From positions 62,001 through 126,000 of the forward strand of contig NZ_NNBP01000015.1 in NCBI RefSeq assembly GCF_002803155.1: a stretch of DNA of 64,000 nucleotides, given 5' to 3'. Origin of the DNA: Streptomyces sp. CB02959 (GTDB taxonomy: Bacteria; Actinomycetota; Actinomycetes; Streptomycetales; Streptomycetaceae). The position numbers and the translations under genes are program-made. Positions 7,788 to 16,825 of the stretch are shown here, piece by piece. The notes under the pieces are model-generated. The model did no database searches, was not told where the DNA came from, and saw only the letters and a program-made list of their open reading frames with translations. Each line of letters begins with the position of its first letter. Positions within the stretch are counted from its first letter, which is position 1.

Positions 7788-9605
7788 TTGTCTCCCGTGC
7801 CCCGTCCCTCCGCCCCCGCCGGCCGACCCGGCCCGGCTACCGCGTCCGGCCGCCGCCCGTCGTCCGACGCCTGGCAGCACGCCGCCCGCCGGCTCTTCGC
7901 CAAGACCCTCGCGGAGTTCGCCTACGAGGAAATCCTCGCCCCCCAACCCGACGGCACCGCCCCCGACGGCAGCCCCCGCTACCGCCTCCCGATCACCGAC
8001 GACCTCACCTACCGCTTCACCGCCCGCAGAGGCGCCTACGGACACTGGCGCATCGATCCCCGCTCGATCACCCCGCACGCCGACCCGCTGCGCTTCCTCA
8101 CCCACGCCCACGACACCGTCCTCGGCCTGTCCGGCGACACCACCGGTCACCTCATCCGCGAACTGACCGCCACCCTCGCCGCCGACACCCGCCTGGACGC
8201 CACCGCGCTCAGCGCCGCGGAACTCGCCGACCTGGACTACGCCGCCCTCGAAGGCCACCAGACCGGCCACCCCTGGCTCGTCGCCAACAAGGGCCGGCTC
8301 GGCTTCTCCGCCGCCGACGCCGAGACCTGGGCCCCCGAGGCCCGCACCCCGCAGCGGCTGCCCTGGCTCGCCGCACACCACCGCCTCGCCCACTACCGCG
8401 GCGTCCCCGCCCTGGCCACCCCCGACCGCCTCTACGGCGAGGAGCTCACCCCCGCCACCCGGCACGCCTTCGCCACCACCCTCACCGACGCGGGCCACGA
8501 CCCGGCCGACTACCTCTACCTCCCCGTCCACCCCTGGCAGTGGGACGAGACCATCGCCCCGCTCTTCGCCCCGCAGCTCGCCGACGGATCCCTCGTCCCG
8601 CTCCTCGCCGACGACGACCTCCGGCTCCCGCAGCAGTCGATCCGCACCTTCCTCAACCTCACCCGCCCCCGGGCGCGCACCGTCAAACTGCCGCTGTCCA
8701 TCCTCAACACCCTGGTCTGGCGCGGCCTGCCCACCGAGCGCACCCTCGCCGCCCCCGCCGTCACCGGCTGGGTGCACGGCCTGCGCGACGGCGATACGTA
8801 TCTGCGCGACGAGACCCGGGTGGTCCTGCTCGGCGAGACCGCCTCCGTCACCGTCGAGCACCCCCTCTACGACCGGCTGCCCGGCGTCCCCTACCAGTAC
8901 AAGGAGCTGCTCGGCTGCATCTGGCGGGAGCCGCTCGCCGGCCACCTCGACCCGGGGGAGCGCGCCCGCACCCTGGCCTCCCTGCTCCAGACCGACCCCG
9001 CCGGCCGCGCGCTGACCGCGGAACTGGTGCACCGCTCCGGCCTGCCCGCGCGGAGCTGGCTGGCCCGGCTGTTCGCCGCGCTGCTGCCGCCCCTGCTGCA
9101 CTTCCTCTACCAGTACGGCACGGTCTTCTCCCCGCACGGCGAGAACGCCATCGTCGTCTTCGACGAGGACGACGTCCCCACCCGCCTGGCCATGAAGGAC
9201 TTCGTCGACGACGTCAACACCAGCGCCCAGCCGCTCCCCGAGCACGACGCCATGCCGGACGACGTACGGGCGGTGCTGCTGACCGAGCCCCCCGCCTTCC
9301 TCACCCAGTTCATCCACTCCGGGCTCTTCGTCGGCGTCTTCCGCTATCTCGCGCCGCTGTGCGAGGACCAACTGGGCGTGCCCGAGGCCGAGTTCTGGTC
9401 ACTCGTCCGGGCCGAGATCCTCCGCCACCACGAGCGGTTCCCGCACCTCAAGGAGCGGCAGGAGACCTTCGACCTGCTCACCCCGGAGATCGAGCGGCTG
9501 TGCCTGAACCGCAACCGGCTGCATGTGGACGGTTACCGCGACCGCCGCGACCGCCCGCACGCCGCCGTCCACGGCACCATCCCCAACCCCCTGCACGGTC
9601 CGTGA
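7788..9605 (+). CDS. NIS siderophore synthetase, IucA/IucC family (second)
   Basis: A 605-residue synthetase of the DesD/AlcC/RhbF-like branch, which usually performs the second condensation, oligomerisation or macrocyclisation. Blocks are EGHQTGHPWLVANKGRLGFS, LPVHPWQWDETIAP, QQSIRTFLN..RTVKLPLSILNTLVWRG, and the C-terminal HGENAIVVFDEDD..RLAMKDFVDD that contributes to ATP and substrate binding. The TTG start is preceded by GAGGAG with a 7-nt spacer; a GTG nine bases later would sit too far from that site. It is the last of the four operon genes. The helicase gene 43 bp downstream is unrelated. Confidence 0.85.
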   Translation: MSPVPRPSAPAGRPGPATASGRRPSSDAWQHAARRLFAKTLAEFAYEEILAPQPDGTAPDGSPRYRLPITDDLTYRFTARRGAYGHWRIDPRSITPHADPLRFLTHAHDTVLGLSGDTTGHLIRELTATLAADTRLDATALSAAELADLDYAALEGHQTGHPWLVANKGRLGFSAADAETWAPEARTPQRLPWLAAHHRLAHYRGVPALATPDRLYGEELTPATRHAFATTLTDAGHDPADYLYLPVHPWQWDETIAPLFAPQLADGSLVPLLADDDLRLPQQSIRTFLNLTRPRARTVKLPLSILNTLVWRGLPTERTLAAPAVTGWVHGLRDGDTYLRDETRVVLLGETASVTVEHPLYDRLPGVPYQYKELLGCIWREPLAGHLDPGERARTLASLLQTDPAGRALTAELVHRSGLPARSWLARLFAALLPPLLHFLYQYGTVFSPHGENAIVVFDEDDVPTRLAMKDFVDDVNTSAQPLPEHDAMPDDVRAVLLTEPPAFLTQFIHSGLFVGVFRYLAPLCEDQLGVPEAEFWSLVRAEILRHHERFPHLKERQETFDLLTPEIERLCLNRNRLHVDGYRDRRDRPHAAVHGTIPNPLHGP

Positions 9606-9648
9606 CCGACCCGCGCTGTCAGCGGTCCCGCGTAGGCTTGCAGGCGCT

Positions 9649-11619
9649 ATGACGAAGCCCTCTCTCCCCGATCTGCTCCACGCCGCCGTATCCGCCGTCG
9701 GCGGCACCGAGCGGCCCGGCCAGGTGGCCATGGCCGAGGCCGTCGCCGAGGCCGTGGACGACCAGGCCCACCTGCTGGTGCAGGCCGGCACCGGCACCGG
9801 AAAGTCCCTCGGCTACCTGGTGCCGGCGCTGGCGCACGGCGAGCGGGTGGTGGTCGCCACGGCCACCCTGGCCCTCCAGCGCCAGCTCGTCGAGCGCGAT
9901 ATGCCGCGGACGGTCGAGGCGCTGCATCCGCAGCTCCGCCGCCGGCCGCAGTTCGCGATGCTCAAGGGCCGCTCCAATTACGTCTGCCTGCACCGTCTCC
10001 ACGAGGGCGCGCCGCAGGACGAGGAGGACGGCCTCTTCGACGTCTTCGAGCAGGCGACGCCGACCAGCAAGCTCGGCAAGGACCTGCTGCGGCTGCGCGA
10101 CTGGGCGGACGAGACCGAGACCGGCGACCGCGACGACCTGACCCCCGGTGTCTCCGACCGCGCCTGGGGCCAGGTCTCGGTCTCCTCCCGGGAGTGCCTG
10201 GGCGCCTCGAAGTGCGCGTACGGCGCGGAGTGCTTCGCCGAGGCGGCCCGGGAGCGGGCCAAGCTCGCCGACGTGGTGATCACCAACCACGCGCTGCTGG
10301 CGATCGACACCATCGAGGGCGCCCCGATCCTGCCGCAGCACGAGGTCCTGATCATCGACGAGGCCCATGAGCTGGTCTCCCGGGTCACCGGCGTGGCCAC
10401 CGGCGAGCTCACCCCCGGCCAGGTCAACCGCGCCGTCCGCCGCGCCGCCAAGCTGGTCGACGAGAAGGCCGCCGATCAGCTCCAGACGGCCGCTGAGACG
10501 TTCGAGCGCCTGATGGAGCTGGCGCTGCCGGGCCGCCTGGAGGAGATCCCGGAGGAGCTCGGGTACTGCCTGATGGCGCTGCGGGACGCGGCCCGCACGG
10601 TGATCGTCGCGCTGGGCTCGACCCGCGACAAGTCCGTCCAGGACGAGGACGCCGTCCGTAAGCAGGCCCTGGCCGCGGTGGAGAACGTCCAGGCGGTCGC
10701 CGAGCGGATCGTGGGCGGCTCCGAGTACGACGTGGTCTGGTACGAGCGCCACGACCGCTTCGGGGCGTCGCTGCGGGTGGCGCCGCTGTCGGTGTCCGGG
10801 CTGCTGCGCGAGAAGCTCTTCACCGACCGCTCCGTGGTGCTGACGTCCGCCACCCTCAAGCTGGGCGGCGACTTCAACGGCGTGGCGGCCTCGCTGGGCC
10901 TGGGCCCGGAGGGCACCGCGGGCGACGACGAGCCGGCGTGGAAGGGCCTGGACGTCGGCTCGCCCTTCGACTACGGCAAGCAGGGCATCCTCTACGTCGC
11001 CAAGCACCTCGCCCAGCCCGGCCGGGAGGGCAGCCGCACGGACATGCTCGATGAGCTGGCCGAGCTGATCGAGGCCGCCGGCGGGCGGACGCTCGGGCTG
11101 TTCTCGTCGATGCGCGGTGCCCAGGCCGCGGCCGAGGCGATGCGCGGGCGGCTGGACATGCCGATCCTGCTCCAGGGCGAGGAGACCCTCGGCGAGCTGA
11201 TCCGGAACTTCGCCGCGGACGCGCGGACCTGCCTGTTCGGCACGCTGTCGCTCTGGCAGGGCGTCGACGTGCCGGGCCCCAACTGCCAGCTGGTGGTGAT
11301 GGACCGGGTGCCGTTCCCGCGCCCCGACGACCCCCTGATGAGCGCCCGGCAGAAGGCCGTGGAGGAGGCCGGCGGCAACGGCTTCATGGCGGTCGCGGCG
11401 ACCCATGCCGCGCTGCTGATGGCCCAGGGCGCGGGCCGTCTGGTCCGGGCCACCGGGGACCGCGGTGTGGTGGCGGTGCTGGACCCGCGCGTGGAGCGGG
11501 CCCGTTACGGCTCGTTCCTCCGCAAGTCCATGCCGGACTTCTGGTACACCACCGACCGCAATCAGGTCCGTCGGTCGCTGGCCGCCATCGACCAGGCGGC
11601 CAAGACGGCAGGGGAGTAG
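9649..11619 (+). CDS. ATP-dependent DNA helicase, DinG/XPD-like
   Basis: A 656-residue superfamily 2 iron-sulfur helicase of the DinG type, a DNA-repair helicase that unwinds branched or R-loop structures. Motif I is GTGTGKSLGYL near residue 45 and motif II is IIDEAHEL. Between them lie the cysteines expected to hold a 4Fe-4S cluster (NYVCLHR, then ECLGASKCAYGAEC). The C-terminal half carries TLFSSMRGAQAA, FGTLSLWQGVDVPG and GAGRLVRATGDRG, motifs IV-VI. The ATG has no clear ribosome binding site; a TAGGCT hexamer lies 10 nt upstream. Its neighbour is lexA, convergent across a strong terminator. No LexA box is seen in front. Confidence 0.9.
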   Translation: MTKPSLPDLLHAAVSAVGGTERPGQVAMAEAVAEAVDDQAHLLVQAGTGTGKSLGYLVPALAHGERVVVATATLALQRQLVERDMPRTVEALHPQLRRRPQFAMLKGRSNYVCLHRLHEGAPQDEEDGLFDVFEQATPTSKLGKDLLRLRDWADETETGDRDDLTPGVSDRAWGQVSVSSRECLGASKCAYGAECFAEAARERAKLADVVITNHALLAIDTIEGAPILPQHEVLIIDEAHELVSRVTGVATGELTPGQVNRAVRRAAKLVDEKAADQLQTAAETFERLMELALPGRLEEIPEELGYCLMALRDAARTVIVALGSTRDKSVQDEDAVRKQALAAVENVQAVAERIVGGSEYDVVWYERHDRFGASLRVAPLSVSGLLREKLFTDRSVVLTSATLKLGGDFNGVAASLGLGPEGTAGDDEPAWKGLDVGSPFDYGKQGILYVAKHLAQPGREGSRTDMLDELAELIEAAGGRTLGLFSSMRGAQAAAEAMRGRLDMPILLQGEETLGELIRNFAADARTCLFGTLSLWQGVDVPGPNCQLVVMDRVPFPRPDDPLMSARQKAVEEAGGNGFMAVAATHAALLMAQGAGRLVRATGDRGVVAVLDPRVERARYGSFLRKSMPDFWYTTDRNQVRRSLAAIDQAAKTAGE

Positions 11620-11648
11620 CCGGGAGGCGTCGCCGCCAGGACGGCGCA

Positions 11649-11692
11649 GAGCCCCGGGACGGAACCGGCGCAGTGGTTCCGTCCCGGGGCTC
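11649..11692. terminator. Bidirectional terminator between helicase gene and lexA
   Basis: A perfect 18-bp stem (arms 11649-11666 and 11675-11692) with an 8-nt loop sits midway between the two convergent genes. It is one of the strongest hairpins in the window. Confidence 0.9.
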
Positions 11693-11710
11693 GGTCGTGA
11701 GGGCGGGTGG

Positions 11711-12508
11711 TCAGACCCGACGCAGCACCGCGACCACCTTGCCGAGGATGGTCGCCTCGTCACCGGGGATGGGCTGGTACGCGGAGTTGTGCGGCAGCAG
11801 CCACACATGGCCGTCCTCGCGCTTGAAGCGCTTGACGGTGGCCTCGCCGTCGAGCATCGCGGCGACGATGTCGCCGTTCTCGGCGACCGGCTGGCGGCGG
11901 ACGGTGACCCAGTCGCCGTCGCAGATCGCCGCCTCGATCATGGAGTCACCCACGACCTTCAGCACGAACAGCTCGCCGTCGCCGACCAGCTGGCGGGGGA
12001 GGGGGAAGACGTCCTCGACGGACTCCTCCGCGAGGATCGGGCCGCCGGCCGCGATCCGGCCGACCAGCGGGACGTAGGACGCGGCGGGCTTGCCGGCGGT
12101 CTCCGTCGCCGCGCTCGTCGGCTGGTCCGAGGCGCGCACCTCGTACGCCCGCGGGCGGTGCGGGTCGCGGCGGAGGAAGCCCTTCCGCTCCAGGGCCATC
12201 AGCTGGTGGGCGACGGACGAGGTGCTGGAGAGCCCGACGGCCTGGCCGATCTCCCGCATCGACGGTGGATATCCGCGGCGCTGCACCGAATCCCGGATCA
12301 CTTCGATCACTCGGCGCTGGCGGTCGGTGAGCCCGGAACTGTCGGCACGAATACCCGGGGGACGTCCCGGCAGCGAGCGGGTCGGCTTGTGCTCTTCGGA
12401 GTCCGACGTGGTGTCTTCCATCGGCCGCGGTGCCCTTTGCGGTTGCTCGAATCGGCTCGGGGAGTGGCTTTGTGCGGTGATGGTCGCGCTGTCTGCGGTG
12501 GTGGTCAC
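11711..12508 (-). CDS. lexA: LexA repressor, SOS autoprotease
   Basis: The 265-residue SOS repressor. An N-terminal extension (VTTTADSATITAQS...) precedes the winged helix (LTDRQRRVIEVIRDSVQRRGYPPSMREIGQAVGLSS), which reads the operator. The self-cleavage domain starts after the Ala-Gly bond in RIAAGGP and contains the nucleophile in VVGDSMIEA and the lysine in GEATVKRFK. RecA-ssDNA triggers cleavage and derepression. The GTG start was chosen because GAGAGGGG lies upstream and the N-terminus matches Streptomyces LexA; the frame is open well beyond it. An SOS box 63 bp upstream of the start indicates autoregulation. Confidence 0.95.
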   Translation of the reverse strand: MTTTADSATITAQSHSPSRFEQPQRAPRPMEDTTSDSEEHKPTRSLPGRPPGIRADSSGLTDRQRRVIEVIRDSVQRRGYPPSMREIGQAVGLSSTSSVAHQLMALERKGFLRRDPHRPRAYEVRASDQPTSAATETAGKPAASYVPLVGRIAAGGPILAEESVEDVFPLPRQLVGDGELFVLKVVGDSMIEAAICDGDWVTVRRQPVAENGDIVAAMLDGEATVKRFKREDGHVWLLPHNSAYQPIPGDEATILGKVVAVLRRV

Positions 12509-12570
12509 GTCGGCCCCTCTCGAAATGTTCTCCCTAGTTAGCCAACGGTAGTTGCTTTCGAAAGGTTGCG

Positions 12571-12586
12571 CCAAACACACGTTCGA
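12571..12586 (-). promoter_or_regulatory. LexA (SOS) box upstream of lexA
   Basis: Read on the lexA strand the site is TCGAACGTGTGTTTGG. It matches the actinobacterial SOS box (CGAAC-N4-GTTCG) in the left half completely and in the right half with one core change. It lies 63-78 bp before the lexA start, where a repressor would block its own promoter. Confidence 0.75.
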
Positions 12587-12881
12587 GTGAAAAATTCCGC
12601 GATTGGCTGACCTGATCAAGCAGTGCGGTGTATGGCCGAATGGCAATTCGGGCCTCCGGGACGTCGCCCCGCTCCGGATTCCCGCCCGGAATCCGATCCG
12701 GAATGCCGGCCGGAACCCGTCCCGAAAAGCAGTGAACGGCACCGCGGCGGAGCTTCTCCGCGGCCTCGCCGATTGTGTCATCCCCACCCCTCCGGTCCCC
12801 GCGCCGGGTGGCTTCCCGTACCCTCTTGGACGGCCCTCGGGCGCGCCGCCACCGCGACACGCGGTAGGCAGATATAAGCGC

Positions 12882-12939
12882 CCCGACACCACATCTAGTG
12901 CTTAGATGCGGTCGGCCACCTACAAGTTGTGGTGTCGGG
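12882..12939 (+). promoter_or_regulatory. NrdR-box-like repeats in the nrdRJ promoter region
   Basis: Two elements resemble the NrdR box acaCwAtATaTwgtgt: 12886-12901 (12 of 16 positions) and 12920-12935 (10 of 16). They lie at the ends of a perfect 11-bp inverted repeat, CCCGACACCAC / GTGGTGTCGGG (12882-12892 and 12929-12939). Inside it is a second inverted repeat, CATCTA-GTGCT-TAGATG. NrdR boxes are typically paired about three helical turns apart; here the spacing is 34 bp start to start. The array is about 130 bp upstream of nrdR. Confidence 0.55.
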
Positions 12940-13069
12940 TCCTTCGGGCCCCACGGATCGCCTATGCTTGTGGCTGCTCCGAAGGGCCCGTACGGACCGG
13001 CCGGAGGTCAGTCGCCGTACGCCGGTTCCCTCGGCGTGCGTCCGTTTCCGAGGTGAGGAGGGTGGAGCC

Positions 13070-13597
13070 GTGCACTGCCCCTTCTGCAGGCACCCGGACA
13101 GCCGGGTCGTCGACAGCCGCACCACGGACGACGGGACGGCGATCCGCCGGCGTCGCCAGTGCCCCGACTGCTCCCGCCGTTTCACGACCGTCGAAACGGC
13201 ATCACTGATGGTGATCAAGCGGAGCGGGGTCACCGAGCCCTTCAGCCGCACCAAGGTCATCGCCGGGGTGCGGAAGGCGTGCCAGGGGCGCCCGGTCACC
13301 GAGGACGCCCTCGCCAAGCTCGGCCAGCGGGTCGAGGAGGCGGTGCGCGCCACCGGAAGCGCCGAGCTGACCACCCATGACGTCGGGCTCGCCATACTGG
13401 GCCCGCTGCAGGAACTCGACCTCGTCGCGTACCTGCGCTTCGCGTCCGTCTACCGGGCGTTCGACTCACTTGAAGACTTCGAGGCGGCCATCGCCGAGCT
13501 GCGTGAGCAGCGCGAGCAGGGGCCGCCCGCGTGCGACGGGACCGACGAGGAGGCCGGCGAGCCGGTCATTCCCGTGCCCGCCGCCACTGCCGACTGA
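13070..13597 (+). CDS. nrdR: Transcriptional regulator NrdR
   Basis: The 175-residue ATP/dATP-sensing repressor of ribonucleotide reductase genes. An N-terminal zinc ribbon (CPFC at residues 3-6 and CPDC near 31) binds DNA. The ATP-cone follows (VIKRSGVTEPFSRTKVIAGVRKACQGRPV). The GTG start is set by the family's invariant start (xHCPFC) and by GAGGAGG upstream. It is co-oriented with nrdJ, 121 bp upstream of it, and probably co-transcribed as nrdRJ. It is expected to bind the repeats in front of its own gene. Confidence 0.95.
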   Translation: MHCPFCRHPDSRVVDSRTTDDGTAIRRRRQCPDCSRRFTTVETASLMVIKRSGVTEPFSRTKVIAGVRKACQGRPVTEDALAKLGQRVEEAVRATGSAELTTHDVGLAILGPLQELDLVAYLRFASVYRAFDSLEDFEAAIAELREQREQGPPACDGTDEEAGEPVIPVPAATAD

Positions 13598-13718
13598 GTT
13601 CGGCACCTATCCAGACCTGGGCCGGGGCGAGAGCAGGGCGCCCCGGTCTCGGAAAGACATACACCGTGCCACGGAATTTGTGTGCACATATGGGCGTTTG
13701 CCCGTATAGGGAGACGGA

Positions 13719-16604
13719 ATGACAGAGACGACGAGCGGCCCGGCACGAGGCTCCCGCGCCAAGGGCAGCAAGGCGGGCAAGGGTCTGCGTATCGAGCGCA
13801 TCCACACCACCCCCGGCGTGCATCCGTACGACGAGGTCGAGTGGGCGCGCCGTGACGTCGTCATGACCAACTGGCGCGACGGCTCGGTCAACTTCGAGCA
13901 GCGCGGCGTCGAGTTCCCCGACTTCTGGTCGGTGAACGCGGTCAACATCGTCACGAGCAAGTACTTCCGCGGCGCGGTGGGCTCCCCGAACCGCGAGTCG
14001 AGTCTCAAGCAGCTCATCGACCGCGTGGTCAAGACGTACCGGAAGAGCGGCGAGGAGAACGGTTACTTCGCCTCCCCGGCCGACGCCGAGATCTTCGAGC
14101 ACGAGCTGGCCTACGCCCTGCTCCACCAGGTCTTCAGCTTCAACTCCCCGGTGTGGTTCAACGTCGGCACCCAGCAGCCGCAGCAGGTCAGCGCCTGCTT
14201 CATCCTCTCCGTGGACGACTCCATGGAGTCGATCCTGGACTGGTACAAGGAAGAGGGGATGATCTTCAAGGGCGGCTCCGGCGCCGGCCTGAACCTCTCC
14301 CGCATCCGCTCCTCCAAGGAGCTGCTCTCCTCCGGTGGCAACGCCTCCGGCCCGGTCTCCTTCATGCGCGGCGCCGACGCCTCCGCCGGCACCATCAAGT
14401 CCGGCGGCGCCACCCGCCGCGCGGCCAAGATGGTCGTCCTGGACGTCGACCACCCCGACGTCGAGGCGTTCATCGAGACCAAGGTCAAGGAAGAGGAGAA
14501 GATCCGCGCGCTGCGCGACGCGGGCTTCGACATGGACCTGGGCGGGGACGACATCACGTCCGTCCAGTACCAGAACGCCAACAACTCGGTCCGCGTGAAC
14601 GACGAGTTCATGAAGGCCGTCGAGTCCGGCGCGAAGTTCGGCCTGCGCGGCCGGATGAGCGGTGAGGTCATCGAGGAGGTCGACGCCAAGGGCCTGTTCC
14701 GCAAGATGGCCGAGGCCGCCTGGGCCTGCGCCGACCCCGGCATCCAGTACGACGACACCATCAACCACTGGCACACCTCGCCGGAGACGGGCCGGATCAC
14801 CGCGTCCAACCCGTGCAGCGAGTACATGCACCTGGACAACTCCTCGTGCAACCTCGCCTCGCTCAACCTCCTGAAGTTCCTCCGCGACGACGACAAGGGC
14901 AACCAGTCCTTCGACGCCGCGCGGTTCGCCAAGGTCGTCGAGCTGGTCATCACGGCCATGGACATCTCGATCTGCTTCGCGGACTTCCCCACCGAGAAGA
15001 TCGGCGAGACCACCCGCGCCTTCCGCCAGCTGGGCATCGGCTACGCCAACCTCGGCGCCCTGCTGATGGCCACCGGCCACGCCTACGACTCCGACGGCGG
15101 CCGCGCGCTGGCCGGTGCCATCACCTCGCTGATGACCGGCACCTCCTACAAGCGCTCCGCCGAGCTGGCCGCGGTCGTCGGCGCGTACGACGGCTACGCC
15201 CGCAACGCCGACGCCCACAAGCGCGTCATGAAGCAGCACTCCGACGCCAACGACGTCGCGGTGCGCATGGACGACCTGGACACCCCGGTGTGGGCCGCGG
15301 CCACCGAGGCCTGGCAGGACGTGCTGCGCCTCGGCGAGAAGAACGGCTTCCGCAACGCCCAGGCGTCGGTGCTGGCCCCGACCGGCACCATCGGCCTGAT
15401 GATGGACTGCGACACCACCGGCGTCGAGCCGGACCTGGCGCTCGTCAAGTTCAAGAAGCTGGTCGGCGGCGGCTCCATGCAGATCGTGAACAACACGGTC
15501 CCCAAGGCGCTCAAGCGGCTCGGCTACCAGCCCGAGCAGGTCGAGGCGATCGTCGCCCACATCGCCGACCACGGCAACGTCGTCGACGCCCCCGGCCTCA
15601 AGCCGGAGCACTACGAGGTCTTCGACTGCGCCATGGGCGAGCGCTCCATCTCCCCGATGGGCCACGTCCGCATGATGGCCGCGGCCCAGCCGTTCCTCTC
15701 CGGTGCGATCTCCAAGACGGTCAACGTCCCGGAGACGGCCACCGTCGAGGAGATCGAGGACGTCTACTTCCAGGGCTGGAAGCTCGGCCTGAAGGCGCTC
15801 GCGATCTACCGCGACAACTGCAAGGTCGGCCAGCCCCTCTCCGCCAAGAAGAAGGAAGAGGAGAAGAAGACCGAGGTCGTCGAGAAGGCCGCCGAGAAGA
15901 AGGTCGTCGAGTACCGCCCGGTCCGCAAGCGCCTCCCGAAGGGCCGCCCGGGGATCACCACCTCCTTCACGGTCGGCGGTGCCGAGGGCTACATGACCGC
16001 CAACTCCTACCCGGACGACGGTCTCGGCGAGGTCTTCCTGAAGATGTCCAAGCAGGGCTCGACCCTCGCGGGCATGATGGACGCCTTCTCCATCGCGGTG
16101 TCGGTCGGCCTCCAGTACGGCGTGCCGCTGGAGACCTACGTCTCGAAGTTCGTCAACATGCGCTTCGAGCCGGCCGGTATGACCGACGACCCGGACGTGC
16201 GGATGGCGCAGTCGATCGTCGACTACATCTTCCGCCGCCTGGCGCTGGACTTCCTGCCGTTCGAGACCCGCTCGGCGCTCGGCATCCACTCCGTCGAGGA
16301 GCGCCAGCGCCACCTGGAGACCGGCTCGTACGAGCTGCCCGAGGACGAGGTCGACGTGGAGGGCCTGGCCCAGTCCGCGCCGCGACAGACCGAGCCGCTG
16401 AAGGAGGCCGCGCCGACGGCCAAGGTCGTCGCGGAGGCCCCCGCACCGGCCCCCAAGCAGGCGCACACCAACGCCGAACTGGTCGAGATGCAGCTGGGGA
16501 TCAACGCCGACGCCCCGCTCTGCTTCTCCTGCGGCACCAAGATGCAGCGGGCCGGCAGCTGCTACCTCTGCGAGGGCTGCGGCTCGACCAGCGGCTGCAG
16601 CTGA
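13719..16604 (+). CDS. nrdJ: Vitamin B12-dependent (class II) ribonucleotide reductase
   Basis: A 961-residue adenosylcobalamin-dependent reductase that makes deoxyribonucleotides with or without oxygen. The N-terminal cone region is followed by the barrel: FNSPVWFNVG, SACFILSVDDSMESI, SGAGLNLSRIRSS, and NPCSEYMHLDNSSCNLASLNL with active-site cysteines, then APTGTIGLMMDCDTTGVEP. A Lys/Glu-rich linker lies near residues 705-730. The C-terminus is a metal-binding or redox tail with CFSCGTKMQRAGSCYLCEGCGSTSGCS spacing, typical of this subclass. The start has GGGAGACGGA upstream. It is followed by a strong terminator. Confidence 0.95.
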   Translation: MTETTSGPARGSRAKGSKAGKGLRIERIHTTPGVHPYDEVEWARRDVVMTNWRDGSVNFEQRGVEFPDFWSVNAVNIVTSKYFRGAVGSPNRESSLKQLIDRVVKTYRKSGEENGYFASPADAEIFEHELAYALLHQVFSFNSPVWFNVGTQQPQQVSACFILSVDDSMESILDWYKEEGMIFKGGSGAGLNLSRIRSSKELLSSGGNASGPVSFMRGADASAGTIKSGGATRRAAKMVVLDVDHPDVEAFIETKVKEEEKIRALRDAGFDMDLGGDDITSVQYQNANNSVRVNDEFMKAVESGAKFGLRGRMSGEVIEEVDAKGLFRKMAEAAWACADPGIQYDDTINHWHTSPETGRITASNPCSEYMHLDNSSCNLASLNLLKFLRDDDKGNQSFDAARFAKVVELVITAMDISICFADFPTEKIGETTRAFRQLGIGYANLGALLMATGHAYDSDGGRALAGAITSLMTGTSYKRSAELAAVVGAYDGYARNADAHKRVMKQHSDANDVAVRMDDLDTPVWAAATEAWQDVLRLGEKNGFRNAQASVLAPTGTIGLMMDCDTTGVEPDLALVKFKKLVGGGSMQIVNNTVPKALKRLGYQPEQVEAIVAHIADHGNVVDAPGLKPEHYEVFDCAMGERSISPMGHVRMMAAAQPFLSGAISKTVNVPETATVEEIEDVYFQGWKLGLKALAIYRDNCKVGQPLSAKKKEEEKKTEVVEKAAEKKVVEYRPVRKRLPKGRPGITTSFTVGGAEGYMTANSYPDDGLGEVFLKMSKQGSTLAGMMDAFSIAVSVGLQYGVPLETYVSKFVNMRFEPAGMTDDPDVRMAQSIVDYIFRRLALDFLPFETRSALGIHSVEERQRHLETGSYELPEDEVDVEGLAQSAPRQTEPLKEAAPTAKVVAEAPAPAPKQAHTNAELVEMQLGINADAPLCFSCGTKMQRAGSCYLCEGCGSTSGCS

Positions 16605-16659
16605 GCCCGGCGCCCCACTGGGGCGGCGGCCGATGATCGGCCGCCGGGCGTGAGCTGAC

Positions 16660-16699
16660 AAGGGCGGCGACACCGGGAGGACCCGGGGTCGCCGCCCTT
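16660..16699 (+). terminator. Terminator downstream of nrdJ
   Basis: AAGGGCGGCGAC pairs perfectly with GTCGCCGCCCTT, with an additional CCGGG/CCCGG pairing inside and a short T-run after it. A second hairpin (GGCGGCCGAT / ATCGGCCGCC) precedes it. Confidence 0.85.
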
Positions 16700-16733
16700 T
16701 CGCTTGCGGCATGCGTGGTCCGGGGGGATTGAT

Positions 16734-16825
16734 TTACGGGAGGAATTCCCTTTTGCGAGGGGGGTTACCTCTTGTGAGGGGGACTGCCTCTTGCGAGAGG
16801 TCTGCCTCTTACGGGAGGAAATCCC
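16734..16825. repeat. Tandem ~19-bp repeat array at the 3' end of the hydrolase gene
   Basis: Two nearly identical 17-bp blocks, TTACGGGAGGAAWTCCC, lie at 16734-16750 and 16809-16825. Three degenerate units sit between them, each a small hairpin of the form CCTCTTGYGAGRGG. The right-hand block is the 3' end and stop codon of the hydrolase gene, and the left-hand block repeats the same ending (FLP-stop) in shifted context. It looks like an expanded duplication of the gene end. Confidence 0.75.

Larger units (their letters stand above)
12509..13069. promoter_or_regulatory. Divergent control region between lexA and nrdR
   Basis: 561 bp without a convincing gene. It holds the LexA box near lexA and NrdR-box-like repeats near nrdR (listed separately). 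Between them, at about 12672-12715, is a cluster of CCGGAATCC-type elements in both orientations (GGATTCC..CGGAATCC..CCGGAATGCCGG) of unknown role. Confidence 0.6.
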
